A stretch of DNA of 38,785 nt from an uncultured Lachnospiraceae bacterium (GTDB lineage Bacteria; Bacillota; Clostridia; Lachnospirales; Lachnospiraceae). The notes beneath the pieces were generated by a model. It worked only from the letters and a program-made list of their open reading frames with translations, was not told the DNA's origin and ran no database searches. Shown piece by piece: positions 7,877 to 16,276 of the stretch. Each line of letters opens with the position of its first letter. Positions within the stretch are counted from its first letter, which is position 1. The DNA lies in the NCBI GenBank assembly GCA_910589195.1, contig CAJUTC010000023.1:12758-51542 (forward strand), written 5' to 3'. The translations under genes were made by a program, and so were the position numbers.

Positions 7877-7892
7877 GCCAACATCCGTTGGC
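7877..7892 (-). other. Small hairpin in pduL leader
   Basis: GCCAAC/GTTGGC with a four-base loop, between the predicted promoter and the ribosome site. It may stabilise the mRNA. Role unknown. Confidence 0.5.
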
Positions 7893-7903
7893 CTCTAACC
7901 TCT

Positions 7904-7932
7904 ATTCTAGGTGCTTTTCCTTAATTTTTCAA
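7904..7932 (-). promoter_or_regulatory. Predicted promoter of pduL-ackA
   Basis: Minus strand TTGAAA (7927-7932), 17-bp spacer, TAGAAT (7904-7909). The remaining intergenic DNA up to tmcAL (to 8161) shows no gene. Confidence 0.6.
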
Positions 7933-8161
7933 GACTTGTCCTTTAATAAATTTGCATTTTTTATAAAACATAACTGTTTTTCATACAAAATCCTTATTTC
8001 GAAACTGTTTTTTGGTCAATCACCCAATCCATACTTTACGGAAGCCAGTGGAACTGGTTATAATAATAGCAGGTTCTCCAGATCCCATGAAAGCCATTCA
8101 TCTCTGGTTTAGCCAGGGGCAGGTTTTTGCAGCAACCAGAGAAAGCAAGGAAAGGAATGTT

Positions 8162-9463
8162 ATGTCAAAGATAGCAGGTATTATCGCAGAATATAACCCG
8201 TTTCACCGGGGCCATCAATATCAATTGGAAGAAACCAGGCGCCAGACAGGCGCGGATTATATTATCGTTGTTATGAGCGGGAATTTTGTACAGCGGGGAG
8301 AGCCAGCCCTGTTTGAAAAATCCCTCCGGGTTCAAATGGCGCTTCTTGGAGGCGCTGATTTGGTGCTGGAGCTTCCGGCTCCTTTCGCGTCCGGAAGCGC
8401 GGAAGATTTTGCGTCTGGAGCCATTTCCCTTTTAAATGGCTTAGGATGTGTGGACTACCTGTCATTCGGAAGCGAATCCGGCAGGCTGGCGCCATTGCGG
8501 GAAGCTGCCGCAATCCTGGCCAGCGAACCTGCCATGTTTTCTGATACGCTGAAAAAGCAGCTTAGTAATGGGGTGCCTTATCCCAAAGCACAGGCAGCCG
8601 CTTTAACTTCCTGTAAAATTTCACAAGAATCCTTAACCCTTTTAAAGGAGCCGAATAATTTACTGGCAACGGAATATCTGAAAGCCATTATCCGTCAAAA
8701 AAGCCCCTTACAGCCCATTGCTATCCGGCGACTGGGATGCGGATACCATGAGCTTCAGACAGAACATATACAAAACTTTGCTTCCGCTTCTGGCCTCCGG
8801 TCTGTCCTCTTGCAGGAGCAAGAAACCGCCAGGCGTAAGACGCAAGAAATCCCTTGGCAGGTTTCCCATTCCACTCTGTCCCAGATTCCAAAAGACCTCC
8901 ATCCTATTTACCAAGCCGGACAGCTTTTCCCTATCCGGCCAGACGATATCTCCCTGCTGTTCCATTATCAGCTTTTAACCTGTATGGAAAGAGGAATCCC
9001 CTTGCGGGAATTCTCCGATATTTCATCGGAGCTGGAAGGAAGGCTAAAGCGCCAGGCTTTTTTATTCCAGCCCTTTTCCCAACGGATCCAGGCTTTAAAA
9101 ACCAAGCAATATACGTATACACGAATCAGCCGCGCCCTGCTTCATATGACTTTAAATATCCGCCAAGAAGACATGGACTTTTACCGCAGGAAAGGGTATT
9201 GTTCTTATGCCAGGATCTTAGGATTTTGGCGCAGGTCAAGCCCTCTTTTCAGTCATATAAAAAAGCAAAGTACAATCCCTGTAATCGCAAAGGCTTCTGA
9301 TGCCCCGAAAAAGCTTTCCGAAAAAGGACGCAAACTGTGGAACCAGGATTGTTACTGTTCCCATATTTACCAAGCAATCTTACAGCAGGCATACCCTAAC
9401 CAGATTACTGCCGCGGGCCCTTTTCTGACAAACGAATACAGCCGCCCTCTCGTTATTCTCTAA
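8162..9463 (+). CDS. tmcAL: tRNA(Met) cytidine acetate ligase TmcAL (YlbM)
   Basis: A 433-residue TmcAL, which uses ATP and acetate to make N4-acetylcytidine at the wobble base of elongator tRNA-Met. The nucleotidyltransferase head is clear: IIAEYNPFHRGHQYQLEETR (HxGH motif), VVMSGNFVQRGEPA and LELPAPFASGSAEDFA. The C-terminal region has the family YTRISRALLHMTLN motif. Start ATG 8162 with AAGGAAAGG upstream; in-frame codons further upstream lack a ribosome site and homology. It neighbours the DUF177-rpmF pair, an arrangement also seen in Bacillus (ylbM-ylbN-rpmF), but here pduL-ackA sit between and the gene points the other way. Confidence 0.95.
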   Translation: MSKIAGIIAEYNPFHRGHQYQLEETRRQTGADYIIVVMSGNFVQRGEPALFEKSLRVQMALLGGADLVLELPAPFASGSAEDFASGAISLLNGLGCVDYLSFGSESGRLAPLREAAAILASEPAMFSDTLKKQLSNGVPYPKAQAAALTSCKISQESLTLLKEPNNLLATEYLKAIIRQKSPLQPIAIRRLGCGYHELQTEHIQNFASASGLRSVLLQEQETARRKTQEIPWQVSHSTLSQIPKDLHPIYQAGQLFPIRPDDISLLFHYQLLTCMERGIPLREFSDISSELEGRLKRQAFLFQPFSQRIQALKTKQYTYTRISRALLHMTLNIRQEDMDFYRRKGYCSYARILGFWRRSSPLFSHIKKQSTIPVIAKASDAPKKLSEKGRKLWNQDCYCSHIYQAILQQAYPNQITAAGPFLTNEYSRPLVIL

Positions 9464-9476
9464 CGAAAGGACGGCT
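9440..9476. terminator. Terminator hairpin overlapping the tmcAL stop
   Basis: Imperfect 16-bp stem (AGCCGCCCTCTCGTTA with TAACGAAAGGACGGCT) around a five-base loop. The TAA stop of tmcAL (9461-9463) is the first base triplet of the right arm. It lies between two convergent genes and could serve both, though T-runs are short. Confidence 0.65.
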
Positions 9477-9523
9477 GTTCCATAATATGTTTGAAAAACG
9501 GTTAGAATTAAAATTTGTAACCC

Positions 9524-10243
9524 TTAGTTTCGTTTTCTTCCTAAAATTCTTAACAGGTAGATAAACAGGTTGATAAAATCCAAATACAGTTCCAAAGCGG
9601 AAAAAATTGACGCTTTGGCTAACATGGTTTCATCCTGGCTGTAAAACGCATAGGATTCTTTTATCTTATGAGTATCGTATGCCGTATATCCTAAAAACAG
9701 GAAAATACCAAAAGCGCACGCAATCAATTCAAACTGGCTTAAATTAATAAACATGGACAAAATCCAAAATCCGGCTAACAGCATCAGTCCGGCAAGCATA
9801 AAGGGACGGATCCGGCTGAAATCCACATTTAAGAAATGCCCCATCAACGCCATAACACCGAAAAACAAAGCGGTTGCCCCAAATACCAGTATCATGGAAG
9901 ACAGCTCAAACAGCAGGAAATAGACAGAAAATACAACTCCGTTTAGAGCCGCGTACACAAAGAATAAGGCCCTGGCCCCGCCTACACTGATTTTCTGTAC
10001 CCTGGCGCTTAAGAAAAGCACAGTGCCTAATTCTGCCGCCAGAAGTACATAGTGCCAATAGGGGATGTACATAACCAGGATAATCCATCCAGTTACATAG
10101 CCAGACATGGCAACTAAAAAGGTGGTTAGCAGCCCGGCAAACATCCATCCGAAGGTTTTTGACGTGTACTCGCCCTGGCTAATAGCAGGCGCCTGGACAC
10201 TGGGTTCCTGAGAATATGCCTGATTCATCCAATCTTCGTTCAT
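9524..10243 (-). CDS. Bax inhibitor-1/YccA family membrane protein
   Basis: A 239-residue integral membrane protein with about seven hydrophobic helices from residue ~30 to the end, a polar N-terminal tail of ~25 residues, and the family sequences FGWMFAGLLTT and LGYTAYDTHKIKE near the C-terminus, where an Asp pair is linked to pH-sensitive calcium leak in characterised homologues. Start ATG 10243 with GAAGGAA upstream, behind a strong promoter. It appears to be a single-gene unit. Physiological role in this organism is unknown. Confidence 0.9.
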   Translation of the reverse strand: MNEDWMNQAYSQEPSVQAPAISQGEYTSKTFGWMFAGLLTTFLVAMSGYVTGWIILVMYIPYWHYVLLAAELGTVLFLSARVQKISVGGARALFFVYAALNGVVFSVYFLLFELSSMILVFGATALFFGVMALMGHFLNVDFSRIRPFMLAGLMLLAGFWILSMFINLSQFELIACAFGIFLFLGYTAYDTHKIKESYAFYSQDETMLAKASIFSALELYLDFINLFIYLLRILGRKRN

Positions 10244-10277
10244 ATTATTCCTTCTTTCTATTTTGATATAATATATG

Positions 10278-10306
10278 ATTATACTACAAGCGTATCAGAA
10301 AATCAA
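10278..10306 (-). promoter_or_regulatory. Promoter of the Bax-inhibitor-like gene
   Basis: Minus strand TTGATT (10301-10306), 17-bp spacer, TATAAT (10278-10283). Confidence 0.75.
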
Positions 10307-10346
10307 TGGATTCTGTAAAATCATGGGGCCAGGATGAGTCTGTCTG

Positions 10347-10491
10347 GTTACTGTTCACACCATGACTAATCACCACGCTGATTAGTCATGAGCCAGTACA
10401 GTTATGGTGGCAAAGCATATGCCCCATCGCCGCCAGGCGATTTTAAATGGGCATATGCGGTTACGTTCACAGGGTACCTGTGAACAGTAAC
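10347..10491 (-). repeat. Repeat element copy B (145 bp, perfect terminal inverted repeats)
   Basis: Bounded by GTTACTGTTCAC (10347-10358) and GTGAACAGTAAC (10480-10491), a perfect 12-bp inverted pair. It contains a hairpin ATGACTAATCA/TGATTAGTCAT (10362-10372/10379-10389), a second long one GCATATGCCCCAT/ATGGGCATATGC, and a third at its right end. Copy A at 3403-3543 shares the layout. It is too short to encode a transposase. It lies between the methyltransferase end and the Bax-inhibitor promoter. Strand is nominal. Confidence 0.85.
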
Positions 10492-10555
10492 TCTGGCTGG
10501 ATCTGGCAAACATCCATGAAAACCGCAGCAGCTCACAAAACGCAGAGATACTGCC

Positions 10556-11758
10556 TTATGGTTTTTCAGGCTCCAAAACCAACTCCGCCAACGTAGGCTT
10601 TACATTCCAGAAATCCAGGATTTCCTGGATCTGCCTTATATTATCTTTTCGTTTCCCCTGCTTTATGGCACGGATTAAAATATTTTTCGGGGTGTGCTCC
10701 ATATCAATAAATTCAAGAATCTGGGTTCGATAACCCATATTCTCTAAAATCTCTGCCCGGATCCCGTCTGTGAATAAAGCAGCCATCCGCTCTTTTAACA
10801 GGCCGTAATCCAGGATTGGTTTCATGAATTCGTTTTCTATCTGGCGGTTCCACTCATGCTGGCAGCAAGGTACAGAAAGTATCACCTTTGCCCCCCAGGA
10901 AATTGCCTTTGCAAGGGCATAATCTGTGGCCGTATCACAGGCATGGAGCGTTACCACCATATCCACCCGAGATACCCCTTCATAAGAAGCAATATCTCCG
11001 TGAAAAAAGACAAGCTTCTCAAATCCGTATTGCTTGCTTAACTCATTACAATGACGGATTACATCCTGTTTTAGATCCAGGCCTATAATCCGGATGGGAT
11101 ATCCCTTTTGCTCTTTTAAATAGTAGTACATAGCAAAGGTCAGATAGGATTTCCCGCATCCAAAATCAATGATGGTGTTTTCCCTTTCCTTTGACAGCTG
11201 AGGCAGGATATCTTCAATCAATTCCAAAAACCGGTTAATCTGCCGAAACTTATCGTACCGGGAACGGATCACCTTTCCTTCCTTGGTCATTACCCCTAAA
11301 TCAATCAGGAACGGAACTGGTTTCCCCTCCTCTAAAACATATGCCTTTGGCCGGTTATGCAAAAGGCGGATCCCCTCTTTTGCAGATTCTTTCCACTGGT
11401 TTGCCAAATCAGCTTCCCTGGATGGTTTGGCCAGCTTCTTTTTTATGGTAATGGTTCCTTTTTTGCTCACCAGCACCTGTGCCCAGCCTTTATCTGACTG
11501 AATTTCACACTGGCGGAACTGGTTTTCCAAAAGTGTCATGAAACAGGAAACCGCTTCTTCTCTGCTTAAATTCTTGTGAAATACCTGATTCCCAACGTAT
11601 TCTTCCAACTGGAACATTAGGCGGTTGTGGAGCAGAACGGGCCTTGCTTTCGCCTTAACGGCCTTCTCCGGTAAAGTTCCACGGCCAAACCGAATCTGAT
11701 TTAATGTTTCATCCAAAAACAGTTCCCATAATTCTTCTAACTCTTCCCTGCAATTCAT
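10556..11758 (-). CDS. SAM-dependent methyltransferase (Methyltransf_32-like)
   Basis: A 400-residue protein. The N-terminal ~180 residues have no clear catalytic motif. The C-terminal half is a class I methyltransferase: TIIDFGCGKSYLTFAMYYYL is the SAM-binding loop, IIGLDLKQDV the acidic second strand, and VTLHACDTATDYAL with LSVPCCQHE follow, typical of the Methyltransf_32 group of putative RNA or protein methyltransferases. The substrate is unknown. It starts 2 bp after the histidine-phosphatase gene, with GAGGAAGG inside the end of that gene, so it is the last gene of the minus-strand run. Confidence 0.82.
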   Translation of the reverse strand: MNCREELEELWELFLDETLNQIRFGRGTLPEKAVKAKARPVLLHNRLMFQLEEYVGNQVFHKNLSREEAVSCFMTLLENQFRQCEIQSDKGWAQVLVSKKGTITIKKKLAKPSREADLANQWKESAKEGIRLLHNRPKAYVLEEGKPVPFLIDLGVMTKEGKVIRSRYDKFRQINRFLELIEDILPQLSKERENTIIDFGCGKSYLTFAMYYYLKEQKGYPIRIIGLDLKQDVIRHCNELSKQYGFEKLVFFHGDIASYEGVSRVDMVVTLHACDTATDYALAKAISWGAKVILSVPCCQHEWNRQIENEFMKPILDYGLLKERMAALFTDGIRAEILENMGYRTQILEFIDMEHTPKNILIRAIKQGKRKDNIRQIQEILDFWNVKPTLAELVLEPEKP

Positions 11759-11760
11759 CT

Positions 11761-12399
11761 TCAGCCTTCCTCAGCCCAGCCTCGGCGCAGCAGCTCTGGG
11801 TGGGTCGTTAAATGGGCATAATCATTAAACCGTTCCAGGGTAAACCGCTGAATGTCCGGATGCCATTCCAATTCTGTAATGCTGCTGTTTTCCAAACTGG
11901 CTCCTAATGTTCTCCATTTTACCAAGTCCATTCCCAGGACATGGGCCACCATGCAGCGGATTACCCCTCCATGAGTAATAATTGCTACCTTATCATATTG
12001 GCTTTCCACAATCTGGCGGAAAACCGGAAGCACCCTTCGGATTACATCCCCGGCGCATTCTCCTCCCGGAAACGGAATATCGTATTCCATTTTGCCCTGC
12101 TCTTCCAGGAAATCCGCAAATCTTATGGCAATTTCCGCATCGCTTAACCCTTCCATTTCACCGTAAGAAATTTCTCTCAGTTCCGGATACATGTAATGCT
12201 CTGCATTCCAGTAATAATTTGCCACCTGGGCCGTCTGAAGCGCCCGTTTTAAGCCGCTGGAAAATATAACCTGAATTCCGTCACCTTCCAGCCGCTGCCC
12301 AAGCAATATCGACTGGTTATACCCAGCCTGGGAAATATCCACATCTGCATTGCATAATTTGCTGTTCTGGCGTCCGTGGCGAATCAAATATAACCTCAT
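11761..12399 (-). CDS. Histidine phosphatase family protein (phosphoglycerate-mutase-like)
   Basis: A 212-residue histidine phosphatase. Catalytic signature LYLIRHGRQNS at the N-terminus (RHG, phospho-His), SGLKRALQTAQ (second Arg), an E-rich LREISYGEMEG, and the second catalytic His in VAIITHGGVIRCM. The start is placed at ATG 12399 because GGAGG lies five bases upstream; a codon at 12411 would overlap that site. Substrate cannot be predicted. It precedes the methyltransferase gene by 2 bp. Confidence 0.88.
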   Translation of the reverse strand: MRLYLIRHGRQNSKLCNADVDISQAGYNQSILLGQRLEGDGIQVIFSSGLKRALQTAQVANYYWNAEHYMYPELREISYGEMEGLSDAEIAIRFADFLEEQGKMEYDIPFPGGECAGDVIRRVLPVFRQIVESQYDKVAIITHGGVIRCMVAHVLGMDLVKWRTLGASLENSSITELEWHPDIQRFTLERFNDYAHLTTHPELLRRGWAEEG

Positions 12400-12459
12400 A
12401 ATTTCCTCCATTCTATGAGTGCTTCGGAGCGTGTCCTCTCTTTATCCGGCGCAGCAGCA

Positions 12460-13824
12460 TTAATTCTTAAAGCTGTGAACCGGCGCCGGGATCCTTCCGC
12501 CCCTGGCGACAAACTTTTCACAGGAAAATGGATTAACCGGCATAACAGGTGCATAGCCCAAAAGGCCTCCAAACTCCACTACTTCCCCTACACCTTTTCC
12601 AATCACCGGAATCACCCGCACTGCCGTGGTTTTCTGGTTAATCATGCCGATTGCCGCCTCATCCGCAATGATACCAGCAATGGTGGAAGCTGTGGTATCA
12701 CCAGGTATGGCAATCATGTCCAGACCCACAGAGCAAACACAGGTCATGGCTTCTAATTTTTCCAGGGTTAACGCGCCTGCATTAACTGCATCTATCATGC
12801 CCTGATCTTCGCTAACCGGAATAAAAGCGCCGCTTAAGCCGCCCACATAGGAAGAAGCCATTACACCGCCTTTTTTTACCTGATCATTGAGCATAGCGAG
12901 GGCTGCCGTGGTGCCAGGCGCCCCTACTCGCTCCAGACCAATCTCCTGGAGGATTTCCGCCACACTATCGCCTACTGCCGGAGTAGGAGCCAGGGATAAA
13001 TCAATAATTCCAAATGGGATATTCAAACGTTTTGAAGCCTCCTGGGCTACTAATTGCCCTACACGGGTGATTTTAAAAGCGGTTTTCTTAATGGTTTCGC
13101 ATAAAACTTCAAAATTTTGTCCTCTGGCCTTTTCCAGGGCAACTTTAACCACCCCAGGGCCGCTAACACCTACATTAATTATGGCATCCGCCTCAGTTAC
13201 GCCGTGGAACGCACCTGCCATAAAGGGATTATCGTCAGGAGCATTGCAAAATACAACCAGCTTTGCGCATCCCAGCGAATCCCTCTCCTTTGTCGCGATG
13301 GCCGTTTCCTTTACAATCTGCCCCATCAGATTTACCGCGTCCATATTAAGGCCTGTCTTTGTGGAACCTACGTTAACCGAACCGCATACCCGCTCTGTGG
13401 CCGATAAGGCCTTTGGAATGGAGCGGATCAGATATTCATCCGCCCTGGTCATGCCTTTGCTTACCAGCGCTGAATACCCGCCGATAAAGTTTACCCCTAC
13501 TTCCTTTGCTGCCCGGTCAAGGGTTTTGGCTATGGTTACAAAATCTTCCGGGCTTTGGCAGCAGGAGGCTCCTACCAGCGCAATTGGGGTAACGGAAATC
13601 CGCTTGTTTACAATAGGAATTCCAAAATCCCGCTCAATGGCCTGTCCGGTGGCAACCAGTTCCTTTGCCGTAACGGTAATTTTCCGATATATTTTTTCGT
13701 TCACTGCCTCTAAATTCGATCCGGCACAGTCTAACAGGCTGATTCCCATGGTAATGGTCCGCACATCCAGGTTTTCGTGCTGAATCATATTGTTGGTTTC
13801 ATTTACTTCATATATATTAATCAT
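12460..13824 (-). CDS. UPF0210/DUF711 PFL family protein
   Basis: A 454-residue UPF0210 protein, a family structurally related to pyruvate formate-lyase/ribonucleotide-reductase barrels but of unknown function. The family N-terminus (INIYEVNETNNMIQHENLDV, then TITMGISLLDC) begins at ATG 13824, so that start is used over the TTG at 13836. The C-terminal GGRIPAPVHSFKN is typical. It follows the ACT-domain gene, its almost constant partner, suggesting the small protein senses a ligand for it. The ribosome site is weak and the 125-bp gap holds two hairpins. Confidence 0.93.
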   Translation of the reverse strand: MINIYEVNETNNMIQHENLDVRTITMGISLLDCAGSNLEAVNEKIYRKITVTAKELVATGQAIERDFGIPIVNKRISVTPIALVGASCCQSPEDFVTIAKTLDRAAKEVGVNFIGGYSALVSKGMTRADEYLIRSIPKALSATERVCGSVNVGSTKTGLNMDAVNLMGQIVKETAIATKERDSLGCAKLVVFCNAPDDNPFMAGAFHGVTEADAIINVGVSGPGVVKVALEKARGQNFEVLCETIKKTAFKITRVGQLVAQEASKRLNIPFGIIDLSLAPTPAVGDSVAEILQEIGLERVGAPGTTAALAMLNDQVKKGGVMASSYVGGLSGAFIPVSEDQGMIDAVNAGALTLEKLEAMTCVCSVGLDMIAIPGDTTASTIAGIIADEAAIGMINQKTTAVRVIPVIGKGVGEVVEFGGLLGYAPVMPVNPFSCEKFVARGGRIPAPVHSFKN

Positions 13825-13837
13825 AGTTTGCACCAAG

Positions 13838-13904
13838 CCTCAAGTGAACATGCTTTCCTTTTCATTTGAGGCGCAAACACAAATGGCGAACGATGTGTGT
13901 TTGC
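13838..13904 (-). other. Two consecutive hairpins between the ACT and UPF0210 genes
   Basis: CCTCAA (13838-13843) pairs with TTGAGG (13866-13871), and GCAAACACA (13873-13881) with TGTGTTTGC (13896-13904). They occupy the 5' side of the UPF0210 gene, where the ribosome site is poor. They could tune translation or mRNA processing. No T-run makes a terminator likely. Confidence 0.5.
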
Positions 13905-13949
13905 ATTTTGTCCTTCCTTCTTTTTTTCTTTTACCCTTCCCTGCCGCAA

Positions 13950-14222
13950 TTAAATACGGTGCATGCTGGTAAAGATTTCCTCTCTCTGGCATTTGATCAT
14001 AACGCCGATCTGGTTCCCGATCTGCTCTAAGGAACCAGACACTTCTTCAAATGGTTTTTGGGAATTTGACAGATCCGCAATCATCATCATATTAAAATAG
14101 TCCTGTACGATGGTTTGGGAAATGTCCAAAATATTTACCCCGCTTTCCGCCAAATATGTACATACCTTCGCAATAATCCCAACGGTATCCTTGCCTACTA
14201 CTGTGATAATAATTTTATTCAT
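13950..14222 (-). CDS. ACT domain protein (UPF0237)
   Basis: A 90-residue stand-alone ACT domain: NKIIITVVGKDTVGIIAKVC gives the first strand and helix, followed by VNILDISQTIVQDYF. ACT domains bind amino acids or similar small ligands. ATG 14222 is preferred to ATG 14228 because GAGGAG is too close to the latter. It lies 126 bp before its usual partner UPF0210 and 24 bp after the WalJ-like hydrolase. Confidence 0.92.
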   Translation of the reverse strand: MNKIIITVVGKDTVGIIAKVCTYLAESGVNILDISQTIVQDYFNMMMIADLSNSQKPFEEVSGSLEQIGNQIGVMIKCQREEIFTSMHRI

Positions 14223-14246
14223 AATCATTCTCCTCTTTGTTCCAAA

Positions 14247-15044
14247 TCAGATTGTTACGATCTCTGACATCCGATCCCGTCCGGCCACAGTAATGGAAAA
14301 ATCCCCTGCTTGATAAGGCGTTTCCCCCTGGGTGATTTCCAGCCTGACAGTTTCATAAGCCAGTTCTTCATAGTTATTTTCTTTGCTTAGATGTCCTAAA
14401 AATATATGTTTCAAATTATCATGAAGAATATGGTTTAACAGCCTCCCACAAGTTTCATTTGACAGATGGCCGTACTCTCCCAAGATTCTCCGTTTCAGAT
14501 AATAGGGATAAGGGCCGGTTTCCAGCATCCGCACATCATGGTTGGATTCCAAAAGCACGGCGTCAAGTCCCTGAAGGTGGTCGATAATATACTGATCATA
14601 ATGTCCCATGTCGGTGGCTACCGCTACCGACTTTTTTCCTGTCTGTACCCGGTAAGCCACCGGGTTTGCGGCATCGTGATCAATTCGGAAAGGCTTTATC
14701 TTGAAATCTCCGATAAAAACATCCGCGTCTGGAAGCACTGGGGTCAAAAGCTCCTGCGGGTAGGTTCCTAAGGATGCTTTTCCCTTCACCGCATCTAATG
14801 TTTCCTTTGTCCCAAATATGGGAATCTGATACTTCCTAGCTAAAATGCCAAGACCCTTAATGTGGTCAGAATGTTCATGGGTAATTAATACTCCATTCAA
14901 ATCTTCCCCTTTCAGGCCCATATCTTTCAGACCCTGTTCGATCCTTTTGTTGCTGATCCCGGCATCCACCAGGATATGGGTTTCTTCTGTCCCTATATAT
15001 ATGCAGTTTCCGCTGCTTCCGCTTGCTATGCTTACGAATCTCAT
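14247..15044 (-). CDS. WalJ/YycJ-like metallo-beta-lactamase-fold hydrolase
   Basis: A 265-residue MBL-fold enzyme. Metal-binding motifs: ITHEHSDHIKGLGIL (HxHxDH), a downstream ATDMGHYDQ (Asp) and FLGHLSKENN (His). The opening RFVSIASGSSGNCIYIG matches the YycJ/WalJ group, thought to be a nuclease acting in DNA metabolism or cell-wall coordination. It is not near walKR here. Its neighbours polA, MPG and coaE give a loose DNA-maintenance context. Confidence 0.85.
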   Translation of the reverse strand: MRFVSIASGSSGNCIYIGTEETHILVDAGISNKRIEQGLKDMGLKGEDLNGVLITHEHSDHIKGLGILARKYQIPIFGTKETLDAVKGKASLGTYPQELLTPVLPDADVFIGDFKIKPFRIDHDAANPVAYRVQTGKKSVAVATDMGHYDQYIIDHLQGLDAVLLESNHDVRMLETGPYPYYLKRRILGEYGHLSNETCGRLLNHILHDNLKHIFLGHLSKENNYEELAYETVRLEITQGETPYQAGDFSITVAGRDRMSEIVTI

Positions 15045-15102
15045 CCGGCTTCCCGTCTTTCTAATTTATTTTCCACAAGTGTAATATATGAGGCAGCAAA
15101 TT

Positions 15103-15705
15103 TCAACTGAAATTTAAAAGTAATTCGGTTAACTGGGTCTTTGTAAATTCCCAGCTCCCTCCATTATCGATTACCCGGCTGGCTAAGGATTGGTACTCCT
15201 CTTTGGATGGCTGGCTGGCAAACATGGCCCTACAGCGTTCCTCCTGATAGCCCCTGCTGTTTATCAGCCGTTCTGTCCGGATCGGTTCTGGCGCGTAGAC
15301 ATACCAGATTTCGTCCAAAAAGCTGAGGGCATCTTTGCTAAAAAGAGCGGATTCTACAATATTCCAGAGGGTGTCCGTATGATTTAGTTCGTTCTGCACC
15401 ATTTCCCATACCAGCGGATGGGTAATCCTATCTACTGTGGCTTTTGCCTCTTTATCCCGGAAAATGATTCGCGCCAGGGCAGGACGGCAAATATGGCCGT
15501 CTTTTTCCAGAAACGAAGTTCCAAGGGCTTCCACCACCTGGCGATACCCCTCCTTCCCCGGCTCCATAAGTGCCTTTGCCACATCATCTGTTCGGATCAC
15601 CCTGGCTCCTTTTTGCTCTTTAAGCCACAAAAGTATCTGGCTTTTCCCGCTGCCAGCCCCTCCTGTAATCCCGATTTTTCTAATGTTTCTATATTCGTGG
15701 TTCAC
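15103..15705 (-). CDS. coaE: Dephospho-CoA kinase
   Basis: A 200-residue CoaE, the last step of CoA synthesis. P-loop KIGITGGAGSGKS near the N-terminus, TDDVAKALMEPG, and LWNIVESALFSK are typical. The start is GTG at 15705 overlapping the glycosylase stop as GTGA, with GGGAG seven bases upstream. An in-frame GTG at 15732 is possible but lies deep in the preceding gene. In many Firmicutes coaE lies directly after polA; here two genes separate them. Confidence 0.93.
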   Translation of the reverse strand: MNHEYRNIRKIGITGGAGSGKSQILLWLKEQKGARVIRTDDVAKALMEPGKEGYRQVVEALGTSFLEKDGHICRPALARIIFRDKEAKATVDRITHPLVWEMVQNELNHTDTLWNIVESALFSKDALSFLDEIWYVYAPEPIRTERLINSRGYQEERCRAMFASQPSKEEYQSLASRVIDNGGSWEFTKTQLTELLLNFS

Positions 15706-16217
15706 AGCTTTTCTCCCATCTGAAACCGCCACAGCCGATCCTGATCCTCCTGGCTGGCATAGCCGATTCCTACCCTTGTCTTTGTTAAAATTTCATACCG
15801 TTTTTTATCATCCTCTACCCAAAGCCCTTTTTGGGAATCAATGGCGGTATCGTTAAAGGATCCGTCAATTTGAAGGCCTTTCGTAAGCTTTCCCGGCCCG
15901 TCTGCTTCCACGCAAGCCCGGATCAGCACGGCCTGGGGTACATTTCGCTCCCCTGTAACGAAATTAAGCAGCCAATGGATCCCGTAGCAAAGATAAACGT
16001 AAATTCTGCCTGGCTCCTGGTAAAGTACCTGAGTCCGTTTGGTTCTTCCCTTATGGGCATGGCAGGCTGTATCTTCTTCCCCTCGGTAAGCCTCTGTTTC
16101 CGAAATACGAAAACGGATCTGGCTTCCGTCTTCTAAGGTACGCACCAGAACCTTTCCTACCAGATCCGGGGCTACTGTAAGGCAGTCTCTGTGAAAAAAA
16201 TCTTTTTTTAACCGCAT
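15702..16217 (-). CDS. DNA-3-methyladenine glycosylase (MPG/AAG family)
   Basis: A 171-residue AAG-family base-excision glycosylase, somewhat shorter than the ~200-residue average. Motifs: FHRDCLTVAPDLVGKVLVR, ISETEAYRGEEDTACHAHKG (catalytic Glu region), GRIYVYLCYGIHWLLNFVT and AVLIRACVE, with GPGKLTKGLQID. Removes alkylated purines from DNA. GAGGAAA lies before ATG 16217. It is translationally coupled to coaE by a 4-base overlap. Confidence 0.93.
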   Translation of the reverse strand: MRLKKDFFHRDCLTVAPDLVGKVLVRTLEDGSQIRFRISETEAYRGEEDTACHAHKGRTKRTQVLYQEPGRIYVYLCYGIHWLLNFVTGERNVPQAVLIRACVEADGPGKLTKGLQIDGSFNDTAIDSQKGLWVEDDKKRYEILTKTRVGIGYASQEDQDRLWRFQMGEKL

Positions 16218-16276
16218 GTATATTTCCTCAAATATGATTTCTGTTTCCTGCTAAACACTTTATTGACACCAACATC

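Noticed and set aside
12887..13783. 298-codon plus-strand open frame
   Set aside because: It lies wholly opposite the UPF0210 gene, which has clear family homology and the right context.
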